DNA from: an uncultured Erythrobacter sp.
GTDB taxonomy: Bacteria > Pseudomonadota > Alphaproteobacteria > Sphingomonadales > Sphingomonadaceae
Direction of reading: 5' to 3'
Assembly (NCBI RefSeq): GCF_947499705.1
Contig: NZ_CANMPJ010000001.1
Location: 593,501 to 657,500 of the forward strand
DNA: 64,000 nucleotides
Made by a program: the position numbers and the translations under genes
Notes under the pieces: model-generated
Seen by the model: the letters and a program-made list of their open reading frames with translations, nothing else
Told to the model about the DNA's origin: nothing
The model's database searches: none
Shown here: in pieces, positions 17,871-26,485 of the stretch
How positions within the stretch are numbered: position 1 is the stretch's first letter
How the letters are laid out: the number at the start of each line of letters is the position of its first letter

Positions 17871-18650
17871 CTACCCGGGCGAGGCGGCGGAGCCTGCGAG
17901 CAGGCCGCCGTCCAGCGTAAGTTCGGTTCCGGTCATATAGGCGCTGTCCTCACTCGCGAGGAACACGCAGGTCGCCGCGACTTCTTCGACGCTGCCAAAC
18001 CGCTTGAGCGGCGTGTCGGCGACGAGTGCGGCCATGCGTTCTTCGCGGTCCGGCCCGTCGCCGAGCATTGGTTCCCACATCGGGGTGAGGATCGCCGCGG
18101 GGTGGACGGAATTGCAGCGAATTTTCCAACCCTGCTGCGCGGCATATAGCGCGACCGATTTGCTGTGGTTGCGGATCGCCGCCTTCGATGCTGCATAGGC
18201 TGAGGCGCCGGGAATGCCGACAAGGCCAGAGCGCGACGAGATGTTGATGATCGACCCGCTCCCCGCCTCCTTCATTGCGCGCAAAGCATAGCGACAGCCA
18301 AGGAACGTGCCATCGGTGTTGACGGCATGGACCGCGCGCCAGTCTTCGAGCGACGCGTTTTCGGGGTCGTGCGGGCTGACGCCCGCTTCGAACCCGGTAA
18401 CGCCGGCATTGTTCACCATCACATCGATTTGCGGCCAGAGCTGCTGGATTGCATCCCAATCCGCCTCTTCGCGCACGTCGAGATGCGCATAGTCGCAGCC
18501 GATTTTGTCTGCCGCCGCTTGGCCTGGCGCATCGTCGATGTCGGTGAGCAGGACGGTGGCGCCTTCGGCCTGGAAAGCTTCGCAGATCGCGCGGCCAATA
18601 CCGCGCGCACCGCCGGTGACCACGCAGCGCGTGTTGTTCAATTTTTGCAT
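17871..18650 (-). CDS. SDR-family NAD(P)-dependent oxidoreductase
   Basis: A 259-aa classical short-chain dehydrogenase/reductase. TGGARGIG (about residues 12-19) binds the dinucleotide. NNAGVTG and the serine followed by YAASK give the Asn-Ser-Tyr-Lys catalytic set. The acidic residue after the second strand (LLTDIDDA) favours NAD over NADP. ATG 18650 has GAGG at about 8 nt; the in-frame ATG at 18662 is less likely. The C-terminal [14 protein letters not shown] stretch is typical of the family. The substrate is unknown. No neighbouring pathway is apparent. Confidence 0.9.
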   Translation of the reverse strand: MQKLNNTRCVVTGGARGIGRAICEAFQAEGATVLLTDIDDAPGQAAADKIGCDYAHLDVREEADWDAIQQLWPQIDVMVNNAGVTGFEAGVSPHDPENASLEDWRAVHAVNTDGTFLGCRYALRAMKEAGSGSIINISSRSGLVGIPGASAYAASKAAIRNHSKSVALYAAQQGWKIRCNSVHPAAILTPMWEPMLGDGPDREERMAALVADTPLKRFGSVEEVAATCVFLASEDSAYMTGTELTLDGGLLAGSAASPG

Positions 18651-18801
18651 AAGATACCTCAAGGGTCAGATAGGAAAGGGCATCGGACAATGTGGGTCCG
18701 AAACAAGTTCCGCGACTGTGTCGCGTTTCAGCGGTTACGCTGGCCCATCTAACTAACTCCTCGAATTTCAGTATTCAGCTAGCTGTAGAGCAGCCGCCGC
18801 G

Positions 18802-20235
18802 TCAAGCTGCGTTGTCGATCCCAAGATCGCTGAGCTTGCGGTAGAGCGTCGAACGTCCAATCCCGAGCCTTCGCGCAACCTCGGTCATGCGGCCGCGATA
18901 ATGGCCGATGGCGAGGCGGATCACGTCGGCTTCGATTTCTTCGAGCGGACGCAGATTGCCGTCTTCGGTGTAGAGCATGATGCCGACCCCGTCGTGCGAA
19001 CTGGTCGATGTCATTCCGTCGGTTTCGCCGATCAGCTCCGACAATTGGGGGAAGCTGTCTGCGGTCAGGGTGTTGCCTTCGCAATAGACCGCTGAGCGGA
19101 AGAGAACGGACTGCAACTGGCGGACATTGCCCGGCCAATCATAGGCGGAGAGCAGGCTCAGCGCACTGTCCGACACCGAAAGGTGCTTGAGGCCCGGCTG
19201 TTCGCCGATGCGGCCCAGAAAATGACGGGCTAGGGCGGGAATATCGCCCGGTCGCTCGCGCAACGGAGGTAGCACGATCCGCGTGGCGGAGAGCTTGTCA
19301 GCAAGTCCGGTGTCGAAATGTCCGCCGCTCACCAATTGCTTGAGCGGGATGTTGCTTGCCGAAAGGAGCCTCACATCGACGCGAAAGCCGTGCGCAGCAC
19401 CAACCGGGCGGACAATCCCGCTTTCGAGCGATTCTGCAAGGCGCTCCTGCTGTTCCTTGCCAAGTCGGTCGATCTCATCGAGCACAAGCGTGCCGCCATC
19501 GCAGTGTTGCATCGCGCCGATCTGGCGATCGAATGCTCCCGGAAAGGCATTTGGCTCGTGCCCGAACAGAACCGATTCGATTGAGTTGGGCGGAACGCTG
19601 GCGAGATTGATGATCCGCAAAGCGGTTTTGCTGCGCGGGCTCGCGGCGTGCATCGCGCGCATCAGCATTTCCTTGCCGGTGCCGCTTTCGCCTTCGATCA
19701 GAGTGTGTCCATGTCCGCGTGCGGCCTTGGCAGCCTGTGCCAGAGCGGTGCGGAATTTCGGCGCGGTGCCGATCATCGCATCAAAATCGAGGCTCGCCGA
19801 CATCTTCTCGGTCAGCGGGGCGAGTTCGTTGCGCGGCGCTTCGCGGGTGGTGACAGTGCGCAGCGCCTCCATCAGGCGTTCGGGCGAGATTGGTTTGACA
19901 AGATAGTCGCTCGCACCTGCGCGCATCGCTTCGACTGCGAGAAGCGGAGAGGCGCTGGTGGTCAGCATAAGGATCGGGAGCGCCGGACGGCGTTCTTTAA
20001 GCTCTGCGATCAGAGTGCAGGCGTCGTCGCCCGGAACCCATTGATCGAGCAGGATCGCGGAAAGCTGCATGCCTTCGCGGGTTCCAAGGATCGCAATCGC
20101 GGTTTCAGCGTCGCTGGCTACAATTGTGCGCCAGCCTTCGCGCGCGGCGATGGCCGAGATCAACCGGCTTTGCGCCGGCTCATCGTCGATCAGCATAACC
20201 AGCCGCGTATCTTCGCGCGATTCCAGCTCGGACAT
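18802..20235 (-). CDS. NtrC-type response regulator with degenerate sigma-54 contact loop
   Basis: A 477-aa protein with three parts. The receiver domain has Asp17/Asp18 in the acid pocket, phospho-acceptor Asp64 in ILLDQWVPGD, and Lys114. The AAA+ domain has Walker A GESGTGKE at 182-189 and Walker B LVLDEID at 250-256. A Fis-type helix-turn-helix (RRLGIGRSTLYRKL) closes the protein. The GAFTGA loop that touches sigma-54 reads NAFPGA (229-234), with the first Gly and the Thr changed. It may therefore not act through sigma-54 in the usual way. No histidine kinase gene is adjacent. Confidence 0.88.
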   Translation of the reverse strand: MSELESREDTRLVMLIDDEPAQSRLISAIAAREGWRTIVASDAETAIAILGTREGMQLSAILLDQWVPGDDACTLIAELKERRPALPILMLTTSASPLLAVEAMRAGASDYLVKPISPERLMEALRTVTTREAPRNELAPLTEKMSASLDFDAMIGTAPKFRTALAQAAKAARGHGHTLIEGESGTGKEMLMRAMHAASPRSKTALRIINLASVPPNSIESVLFGHEPNAFPGAFDRQIGAMQHCDGGTLVLDEIDRLGKEQQERLAESLESGIVRPVGAAHGFRVDVRLLSASNIPLKQLVSGGHFDTGLADKLSATRIVLPPLRERPGDIPALARHFLGRIGEQPGLKHLSVSDSALSLLSAYDWPGNVRQLQSVLFRSAVYCEGNTLTADSFPQLSELIGETDGMTSTSSHDGVGIMLYTEDGNLRPLEEIEADVIRLAIGHYRGRMTEVARRLGIGRSTLYRKLSDLGIDNAA

Positions 20236-20478
20236 GATCGTCGCAGCATCCTCAAACCGCCCTGGCCAATCCGTCCCAGGGTGAAACGTCGTTTTCGTTT
20301 AAGGGCTACGAGTAAAGACGGTGTTAAGGCTGTTGCGCGTGTTCGGGGGAGTTTGGGAAAACTGGCAATAGTGGAGGCTTGAAGCGCGCCTGCGCCTTCG
20401 ATACGGGCATGCGCACTAGTTTTCTGGCAACCTTTTGCCGGGTCCACCGTTTGACATTCCAAAGGGGGAGATCGCGTC

Positions 20479-20601
20479 ATGGCGACTCACGACATCGAAA
20501 AAGCTGAAAAGACGTATGGCGGTTTCATCGCCACGCTCAAATGGTCCGTGCCTTTGATCGCACTGATTACGCTTTTCGTCGTTATGCTGATTGCAGAATA
20601 A
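20479..20601 (+). CDS. Small aa3-type cytochrome c oxidase subunit IV-like protein
   Basis: A 40-aa ORF with GGGGAG 8-9 nt before the ATG. It has a short polar head (MATHDIEKAEKTYGGFIATLKW) and then one hydrophobic membrane segment ending LIAE, the pattern of the small bacterial aa3 oxidase subunit IV (COX4_pro_2 type). It would add one helix to the oxidase or act in its assembly. It lies 15 bp before pntAA, a placement I associate with sphingomonads. The oxidase genes themselves are not in the window. The short length limits certainty. Confidence 0.8.
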   Translation: MATHDIEKAEKTYGGFIATLKWSVPLIALITLFVVMLIAE

Positions 20602-20616
20602 GGCAGCCAAAACACA

Positions 20617-21738
20617 GTGAAAATCGCCATCCTCAAGGAGCGCGCCGAGGGCGAAACGCGGGTTGCCGCGACGCCCGAAACGGCCAAGAAATTCATCGGT
20701 CTGGGCAATGAGGTTGCGGTTGAGGCGGGAGCTGGCCTCGCCGCCTCCATCACCGATGATGCGTTTTCCGATGCAGGCGCGGTGATTGGCGATGCGGCTT
20801 CGACTGTGAAGGATGCCGATATTATCCTCGGCGTTCAGGCCCCCAATGTGGCGCATCTCAAAGGTGCGAAGGCCGGGGCATGGGTCGCGGCGCTGTTCGA
20901 TCCCTTCGGAGATAAGGCCCGCGTTGAGGCATATGCGAAGGCGGGTCTTGAGGCGTTGTCGATGGAGTTCATGCCGCGCATCACCCGTGCGCAGAGCATG
21001 GATGTGCTTTCCAGCCAGTCGAACCTGTCTGGCTACAAGGCCGTGCTCGCAGCGGCCGATACCTATGGCCGTGCTTTCCCGATGATGATGACGGCCGCTG
21101 GCACTGTTCAGGCGGCCAAAGCGTTCATCATGGGCGTCGGCGTCGCCGGGCTTCAGGCGATTGCGACCGCGCGGCGTCTGGGGGCTCAGGTCTCTGCCAC
21201 GGATGTGAGGTCGGCCACCAAGGAGCAGATCGAAAGCCTTGGCGCAAAAGCGATTTTTGTCGAGGATGTGGCTGGCATCGAAGGTGAGGGCTCGGGCGGC
21301 TACGCGACCGAAATGAGCGACGAGTACAAGGCCGCGCAGGCCAAGCTCGTCAGCGAACACATTGCCAAGCAGGACATCGTCATCACCACCGCGCTAATCC
21401 CGGGACGCGCGGCTCCGGTGCTGATCACCGATGCACAGATCGCGACGATGAAGCCGGGCAGCGTGATCTTCGATCTCGCGGTTGCACAAGGCGGCAATGT
21501 CGAAGGCTCCAAGCCAGACGAACTGGTCGAGAAGCACGGCGTGAAGATCATCGGCTATTCGAACACGCCTGCGCATTTGCCAGCCGACAGCTCAGCGCTG
21601 TTCGCACGCAACCACTTCAACTTCCTCTCCGCCTTCTGGGACAAGGAGGCGGGCAAGCCGGAACTCGACGAAGAGATCGGCGACGCGATCCGCCTGACGA
21701 AGGGCGGGGAAGTGGTGAATGAGAGGCTGACTTCGTGA
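20617..21738 (+). CDS. pntAA: NAD(P) transhydrogenase subunit alpha, soluble part (alpha-1)
   Basis: The 373-aa NAD(H)-binding domain I of proton-translocating transhydrogenase, which couples hydride transfer from NADH to NADP+ with proton re-entry. ERAEGETRVAATPETAKKF at the N-terminus and the VGVAGLQAIATARRLGA dinucleotide fold in the middle are diagnostic of the PntA/alanine dehydrogenase family. It ends before the membrane domain, which is encoded separately (pntAB). The start is GTG 20617, with only a weak Shine-Dalgarno sequence. Its stop overlaps the start of an unrelated secreted-protein gene by 4 bp (GTGA). Confidence 0.94.
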   Translation: MKIAILKERAEGETRVAATPETAKKFIGLGNEVAVEAGAGLAASITDDAFSDAGAVIGDAASTVKDADIILGVQAPNVAHLKGAKAGAWVAALFDPFGDKARVEAYAKAGLEALSMEFMPRITRAQSMDVLSSQSNLSGYKAVLAAADTYGRAFPMMMTAAGTVQAAKAFIMGVGVAGLQAIATARRLGAQVSATDVRSATKEQIESLGAKAIFVEDVAGIEGEGSGGYATEMSDEYKAAQAKLVSEHIAKQDIVITTALIPGRAAPVLITDAQIATMKPGSVIFDLAVAQGGNVEGSKPDELVEKHGVKIIGYSNTPAHLPADSSALFARNHFNFLSAFWDKEAGKPELDEEIGDAIRLTKGGEVVNERLTS

Positions 21739-22517
21739 GATCGATTTTGGGGGCAATGGCGCTTGCGGTTGGGCTGGTAGGACCCGCTCACGCCGAAAAA
21801 CTGTATTCAGTCTGGACGCTTGAACCGACAACTGAAATCGGGTCGGTCACTTATCAGTCTGGCGAACCCATTCTGGTCCAGAGGTTGCTACCTTATGAAG
21901 CCGTGCGATTGAAAGAACCAGCTCGCATCAAAAAGAAGAAACAACTCAACGCCAACGTGATCCTTTTCAAGGTCTATCAAGCTGATGGGCAAGCTGCCTA
22001 TTGTACGTTGAAGGATCAATCGACTGGTCACACTTCGAAATCGCTGTTTATCCCTGTGCTCGATAAGCGTCCCTGCCTTGTGGACGAGGATGGTGACGGT
22101 GTCTTTGACAAACGTTTTTCTGTTTTCGACAAGTATGGCAGTGCGCTTACCCCAAGCGGCAACCTTTCTAAGGCAAAAGATCTTTACGCTCCAGCCGCTT
22201 ACGAAAAGGTAGCTCCGTCGGAATTCCCAGTTTTTCGCGGTTTTTCCTTCTACCTTAAAAATCCCGAGAGCCAACGCAAACGCGAGATTGGCATCGAATA
22301 CGACAATGGCCGTGGATATAATGGGTGGATGAATCGCAGCCCAGATTCTACACCAGAAATGCCAACCGCGCTGAATGTGCGCGTATCGGAAGTAACAATC
22401 CGAAACGGCTTAGGAACACTAAATGTTCAGGTCGATCCCACGGTATTCATTGTTGGAACCAGTGGTGGCACATTCTATGTGAGCGATTTGCCAGCATTCG
22501 TCGAAACAGCGAGCTAA
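21735..22517 (+). CDS. Secreted protein of unknown function inside the transhydrogenase operon
   Basis: A 260-aa protein with a signal peptide ending at about HAEK (residue 21). The mature part is probably beta-rich, has two cysteines (YCTLKDQ and PCLVDEDG), a basic KKKKQ stretch and one calcium-loop-like DEDGDGVFD segment. I recognise no family. It sits between pntAA (GTGA overlap) and pntAB (3-bp gap), which are normally adjacent. Base composition is visibly lower in GC than its neighbours: 28 of 60 bases are G/C in 22381-22440. This suggests later acquisition into the operon. The coupling makes its expression dependent on pntAA. Confidence 0.75.
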   Translation: MRSILGAMALAVGLVGPAHAEKLYSVWTLEPTTEIGSVTYQSGEPILVQRLLPYEAVRLKEPARIKKKKQLNANVILFKVYQADGQAAYCTLKDQSTGHTSKSLFIPVLDKRPCLVDEDGDGVFDKRFSVFDKYGSALTPSGNLSKAKDLYAPAAYEKVAPSEFPVFRGFSFYLKNPESQRKREIGIEYDNGRGYNGWMNRSPDSTPEMPTALNVRVSEVTIRNGLGTLNVQVDPTVFIVGTSGGTFYVSDLPAFVETAS

Positions 22518-22520
22518 TCC

Positions 22521-22802
22521 ATGGACTTCATCTCAATCCTCTCGATTTTCGTGCTGGCGTGTTTCGTTGGCTATTACGTGGTCTGGTCGGTTACTCCGGC
22601 ACTGCACACGCCCTTGATGGCGGTGACCAATGCGATTTCCTCCGTGATTATCGTCGGTGCCCTGATTGCGGCGGCTGAGGCGGGTAGCCCGGCGGCGAAA
22701 TATCTCGGCCTGTTCGGAGTGGTGCTCGCGAGCATCAATATCTTCGGCGGGTTTGCTGTGACGGAGCGAATGCTCGCAATGTACAAGAAGAAGGAGAAGT
22801 GA
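22521..22802 (+). CDS. pntAB: NAD(P) transhydrogenase subunit alpha, membrane part (alpha-2)
   Basis: A 93-aa membrane protein with three to four hydrophobic helices that form part of the proton channel of transhydrogenase. The start FISILSIFVLACFVGYYVVW and the conserved HTPLMAVTNAISSVIIVGA segment are typical of this subunit. It ends with a basic tail (YKKKEK). Its stop TGA overlaps a GTG of the pntB frame, and the true pntB ATG follows 2 bp after the stop. Confidence 0.93.
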   Translation: MDFISILSIFVLACFVGYYVVWSVTPALHTPLMAVTNAISSVIIVGALIAAAEAGSPAAKYLGLFGVVLASINIFGGFAVTERMLAMYKKKEK

Positions 22803-22804
22803 GG

Positions 22805-24391
22805 ATGGGCACTTCAGCTCCTTTTTCGTCATTGCGAAGCGACGCAGTCGCTGCGGCAATCCATCATCTGCCCTCACGGCTTTTCGGTCGGTCGATGGAT
22901 CGCTTCGTCGCTTCGCTTCTCGCGATGACGATGTTCTTTTCCGCCACCCCCGCTCACGCGGCAACCGGCGATACCGGCACCCCGGCATGGGCGATGCTCG
23001 CCTACCTCGCGTCAGGCGTCTTTTTCATCCTCGCACTGCGCGGGCTTTCCAGCCCCGCCACCAGCCGTGCAGGCAATCGTTATGGTATGCTCGGCATGCT
23101 GATCGCCGTGGTAACCACGCTGGTCACGCACAGCGTTGCCACCCTGCCAGAGATCGGCATCGCGATGTTCCTCGGCGGGATCATCGGTATCACGGTGGCG
23201 CGCAAGATCGCGATGACGGCGATGCCGGAACTGGTCGCAGGCTTTCACTCGCTGGTTGGCTTGGCCGCAGTTGTGGTCGGGCTTGCTGCATGGCTTGACC
23301 CGGCGTCCTTCGGTATCACCGATGCCGATGGGCAGATCCTGGTTGTCAGCCGGATTGAGCTGGGCCTTGGGATTGCCATCGGCGCGATTACATTCTCAGG
23401 CTCGGTCATCGCCTTCCTGAAACTGTCGGGCCGGATGAGCGGATCGCCGATCATGCTGCCCGGGCGGCACTTCATCAATCTGGGTACGCTTGCGGCGATC
23501 CTCGGGCTGATCGCGGCCTATGCGATGTCCGGCGCGGCAGGAGCGGGTGAGGGTCAGTTGATTATCGCCGTCACCATTCTCGCTTTCATCATCGGCTTCC
23601 TGCTCATCATCCCTATTGGCGGAGCCGATATGCCGGTCGTGGTGTCGATGCTGAACTCCTATTCCGGCTGGGCGGCGGCGGCGATGGGCTTCACGCTTGG
23701 CAACACGGCGATGATCATCACCGGCGCGCTGGTCGGTTCGTCGGGCGCGATCCTAAGCTACATCATGTGCCGCGCGATGAACCGCAGCTTCATCAGCGTG
23801 ATCGCTGGCGGGTTTGGCGCGGATGATAGCGGCGGTGGCAGCGGCGAAGCCCGCGAGCAGCGCCCTTACAAGCAGGGCAGCGCGGACGATGCTGCCTTCA
23901 TGCTGGAACAGGCCGAGAAGGTCATCATCATTCCCGGCTACGGCATGGCGGTGGCGCAGGCGCAGCATATCCTGCGCGAAATGGCCGACGCTCTGAAGGA
24001 AAAGGGTGTGGACGTGAAATACGCGATCCACCCCGTCGCGGGCCGCATGCCGGGCCACATGAACGTGCTCCTGGCTGAAGCCAATGTGCCATATGACGAA
24101 GTGTTCGAGCTTGAGGATATCAACTCCGAATTCGCGCAGGCTGATGTGGCCTTCATCATCGGCGCGAACGACGTGGTGAACCCGGCAGCGAAGACCGACA
24201 AATCTTCGCCGATCTATGGTATGCCGGTGTTTGACGTCGACAAGGCGAAGCAGGTGTTCTTCATCAAGCGTTCGATGGGCGGCGTCGGTTATGCAGGCGT
24301 GGATAACGACGTATTCTATATGGACCAGACAATGATGCTGCTGTCCGATGCGAAGAAGATGGTTGAGGAAATCGTCAAGGCTTTGGACTGA
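22805..24391 (+). CDS. pntB: NAD(P) transhydrogenase subunit beta with repeat-derived N-terminus
   Basis: A 528-aa subunit with the NADP(H)-binding domain III (GYGMAVAQAQHILREMAD, RMPGHMNVLLAEA, GANDVVNPAA, GVDNDVFY) and the membrane domain before it. ATG 22805 is chosen because AGGAG lies 8 nt upstream. The first residue that matches ordinary PntB is near PAWAMLAYLASG (about residue 59). The preceding stretch is largely the translation of the palindromic repeat 22827-22930 followed by a signal-like MTMFFSATPAHAATG. ATG codons at 22895, 22925 and 22931 have no Shine-Dalgarno sequence. The family call is firm; the exact N-terminus is not. Confidence 0.92.
   Translation: MGTSAPFSSLRSDAVAAAIHHLPSRLFGRSMDRFVASLLAMTMFFSATPAHAATGDTGTPAWAMLAYLASGVFFILALRGLSSPATSRAGNRYGMLGMLIAVVTTLVTHSVATLPEIGIAMFLGGIIGITVARKIAMTAMPELVAGFHSLVGLAAVVVGLAAWLDPASFGITDADGQILVVSRIELGLGIAIGAITFSGSVIAFLKLSGRMSGSPIMLPGRHFINLGTLAAILGLIAAYAMSGAAGAGEGQLIIAVTILAFIIGFLLIIPIGGADMPVVVSMLNSYSGWAAAAMGFTLGNTAMIITGALVGSSGAILSYIMCRAMNRSFISVIAGGFGADDSGGGSGEAREQRPYKQGSADDAAFMLEQAEKVIIIPGYGMAVAQAQHILREMADALKEKGVDVKYAIHPVAGRMPGHMNVLLAEANVPYDEVFELEDINSEFAQADVAFIIGANDVVNPAAKTDKSSPIYGMPVFDVDKAKQVFFIKRSMGGVGYAGVDNDVFYMDQTMMLLSDAKKMVEEIVKALD
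22827..22930. repeat. Palindromic repeat element inside the 5' end of pntB
   Basis: A 104-bp imperfect inverted repeat. The left arm begins CGTCATTGCGAAGCGACG and continues to GGCAATCCATCA. The right arm, read on the minus strand, begins CGTCATCGCGAGAAGCGAAG and continues to GCGATCCATCGAC. The ends CGTCAT...ATGACG are exact. Its translation in the pntB frame (SLRSDAVAAAI, then DRFVASLLAMT) is the type of peptide seen when this widespread class of repeat is read through. A half copy lies at 14493. Confidence 0.8.
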
Positions 24392-24437
24392 GCTTGTCTC
24401 TCGACTGGACTGGTGAGGGGTCGCCAGGAGGAATTAC

Positions 24438-24830
24438 ATGGCTGTCAGTGCAAACGCACGTCCGTTTCGGTTCACGGGGATTCTTGTGGCGATAGCGCTG
24501 CTCGCCGTCGGTGGATGGCTGGTGTTTCGCGACGGTGGTCTGATGAATCAGGTGACCGAGGAGCGGGTCGAGGATGCGTTGCTGGCGAAGGGGGTTCCGG
24601 TGCCCATGGCCGCGTGTATGGCGCCCAAACTCGTCGACAGGCTCAGCATTTCGCAATTGCGTAAGCTTGAAAAGCTCGGCCCAGAAGAGGGTGAGAGCCG
24701 TTTGCCGACATCACCCGGCGATGCTCTGTCTCGCCTCCGCCGGGTTGATGACGAGGCCGCAGTTGAAGCGCTGGCAGTGGTCGGCGCGCGCTGCGGTGTT
24801 GATAGCCTGATCGGGACCCTCGGGCTTTAG
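24438..24830 (+). CDS. Single-pass membrane protein, function unknown
   Basis: A 130-aa protein with a short polar N-terminus, one hydrophobic segment (about residues 12-29, FTGILVAIALLAVGGWLVF) and a helical, mainly extracytoplasmic tail with two cysteines (AACMAPK and ARCGVD) about 58 residues apart that could pair. AGGAGG lies 6 nt before the ATG. It follows pntB after 46 bp and precedes the TPR gene. I do not recognise a family, and nothing in the context fixes a role. Confidence 0.7.
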   Translation: MAVSANARPFRFTGILVAIALLAVGGWLVFRDGGLMNQVTEERVEDALLAKGVPVPMAACMAPKLVDRLSISQLRKLEKLGPEEGESRLPTSPGDALSRLRRVDDEAAVEALAVVGARCGVDSLIGTLGL

Positions 24831-24902
24831 CCTTTCCAGCGACAAGTGCTTGCAAACCTCCCCGTGAATGCCGCACTGTGTGCGGCGAAAACGGAGGCAC
24901 CT

Positions 24903-26426
24903 ATGATCATGCGAATAGTTCCGGCTCTGCTGCTTGGTTGCGCGGTTTTGGCTCAGCCTGCCGGGGCCCAAACCGCCAAAGCCAACGCCGAGCAAGTTGG
25001 CACCGAGTTCATGGTCTTCGACGTGAGCGCCACCGAGGCAGCGAAGGCTGAGTTCCTGCGCGGCCTCGCGCTGCTGCACAACTTTGAATACGCCCGCGCC
25101 GCTGCTGCCTTTCAGGCGGCACAGGCCGCCGATCCGGACTTCGCCATGGCCTATTGGGGCGAGGCGATGACTCACAACCACCCACTCTGGGAGGAGCAGG
25201 ATCGCGATGCCGCGCGGGCTATCCTTGCAAGACTTGGGGCGACGCGCGAGGCGCGCATGGACAAGGTACGTGACCCGCGCGAGGTAATGTGGTTCGACGC
25301 GGTCGAAACTCTCTATGGGGAAGGCACGAAGGAAGAGCGGGATCACCTCTACCTCGCCAAGATGCGGGTTCTGCACGAAGCCTATCCATCCGATGTGGAT
25401 GCGCGCGCTTTCACAGGGCTGGCGATCCTCGGCACGTCGCACGGAGGGCGCCAGATCCCGATTTATATGGAGGCCGCTGGACTGCTCGAACCGGGTTTCA
25501 TGACCCACCCGATGCACCCCGGCATCCTGCATTATCTGATCCATTCCTATGACGACCCGGTGCATGCCCCCTTGGGCGAGCGTATGGCCGAGCGTTACGC
25601 GACTGTCGCGCCAGACGCAGGGCATGCGCAGCACATGGTGAGCCACATCTTCCATGCGCTGGCGGATTGGGAGGCGTCGGAACTTGCCAATATCAATGCC
25701 GATGCGGTGGTCGATGGCCAGTTAGCCCAGCGCGGACTCGGTCCGACGTATTGCGGGCACTACAATGAATGGCTCGCCTATGCGCTGGTGCAACAGGGCA
25801 AGGATGCGAGCGCTATTGTCGATGGTTGCCGCGCCCAGGCGATCAGGCAATTGGCCGGGGATCAATCCACCGGGAAGATAGGCGCATACCGTTCGGCGAC
25901 CAGCAGCTTCAGCACGATTGCGCTCTACACCGGTGTGACGAGCGGGGACTGGCCCGAAGGGTTCGATTTGCCGGAGGGGCGCTACCTTAAGACGCGGTTC
26001 GATATGGCCTATGCCGCGCTGCTTCAGTCGCGGGGCGACCACGCTGCCTCGTCGTCAGCGCTGTCTGAGATGAAGGAACTCCACGCTGCAATCCTCGCGG
26101 CGCTGCCCGAGGAAATGCCCGATGAGACCGGTCTGCAAGCCTGGAACGAGCGCATCGTCGAACAGGGTGACGCGCTGGTGCTGCTCGCATCCGGGGATAC
26201 GGAGACCGGACTGGCTGCGCTGCGCACTAACGCCGAACAAGAGGTCGCGATGCCGGTGGTTTTCGGTCCGCCAGCGATCGAAAAGCCGAGTTATGAACTG
26301 TTGGGTGAGGAGCTTCTCAAGCTGGGCCGAAAGGCCGAAGCAGCCGATGCTTTCCGCGCGTCTTTGGCCTTTTCGCCCGGGCGGCTCCTGTCACTCAATG
26401 GGCTGCGCGAGGCAACGGCTCCCTAA
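24903..26426 (+). CDS. Secreted tetratricopeptide-type repeat protein
   Basis: A 507-aa protein with a signal peptide (MIMRIVPALLLGCAVLAQPAGA). GGAGG lies 5 nt before ATG 24903; the frame is open further upstream without support. TPR-like helices are visible near the N-terminus (AEFLRGLALLHNFEYARAA, then FQAAQAADPDFAMAYWGEAM) and at the C-terminus (ELLGEELLKLGRKAEAADAF). The middle is rich in histidines: HNHPLWEEQD, HPMHPGILHYLIHSYDDPVH and GHAQHMVSHIFHALADW. These look more like a conserved ligand or metal site than plain repeat helices. The function is unknown. Confidence 0.78.
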   Translation: MIMRIVPALLLGCAVLAQPAGAQTAKANAEQVGTEFMVFDVSATEAAKAEFLRGLALLHNFEYARAAAAFQAAQAADPDFAMAYWGEAMTHNHPLWEEQDRDAARAILARLGATREARMDKVRDPREVMWFDAVETLYGEGTKEERDHLYLAKMRVLHEAYPSDVDARAFTGLAILGTSHGGRQIPIYMEAAGLLEPGFMTHPMHPGILHYLIHSYDDPVHAPLGERMAERYATVAPDAGHAQHMVSHIFHALADWEASELANINADAVVDGQLAQRGLGPTYCGHYNEWLAYALVQQGKDASAIVDGCRAQAIRQLAGDQSTGKIGAYRSATSSFSTIALYTGVTSGDWPEGFDLPEGRYLKTRFDMAYAALLQSRGDHAASSSALSEMKELHAAILAALPEEMPDETGLQAWNERIVEQGDALVLLASGDTETGLAALRTNAEQEVAMPVVFGPPAIEKPSYELLGEELLKLGRKAEAADAFRASLAFSPGRLLSLNGLREATAP

Positions 26427-26485
26427 CGCCTATTGATCATACGCCCTGTCTTGCGCCACTATGCGTTTGGGAGAGGGAGACATTA

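Noticed and set aside
20416..21360. 314-codon minus-strand frame
   Set aside because: It is opposite pntAA and the small oxidase subunit gene and shows no domain signature.
22799..22801. GTG as the pntB start
   Set aside because: It overlaps the pntAB stop but lies too close to the AGGAG. The ATG at 22805 has the better spacing of 8 nt.
22925..22990. Cleaved Sec signal peptide on PntB
   Set aside because: LLAMTMFFSATPAHAATG looks signal-like, but part of it is repeat translation and PntB is an integral membrane protein. I note it only as an N-terminal oddity.
24711..25655. 314-codon minus-strand frame
   Set aside because: It overlaps two plus-strand genes with good starts and has no recognisable features.
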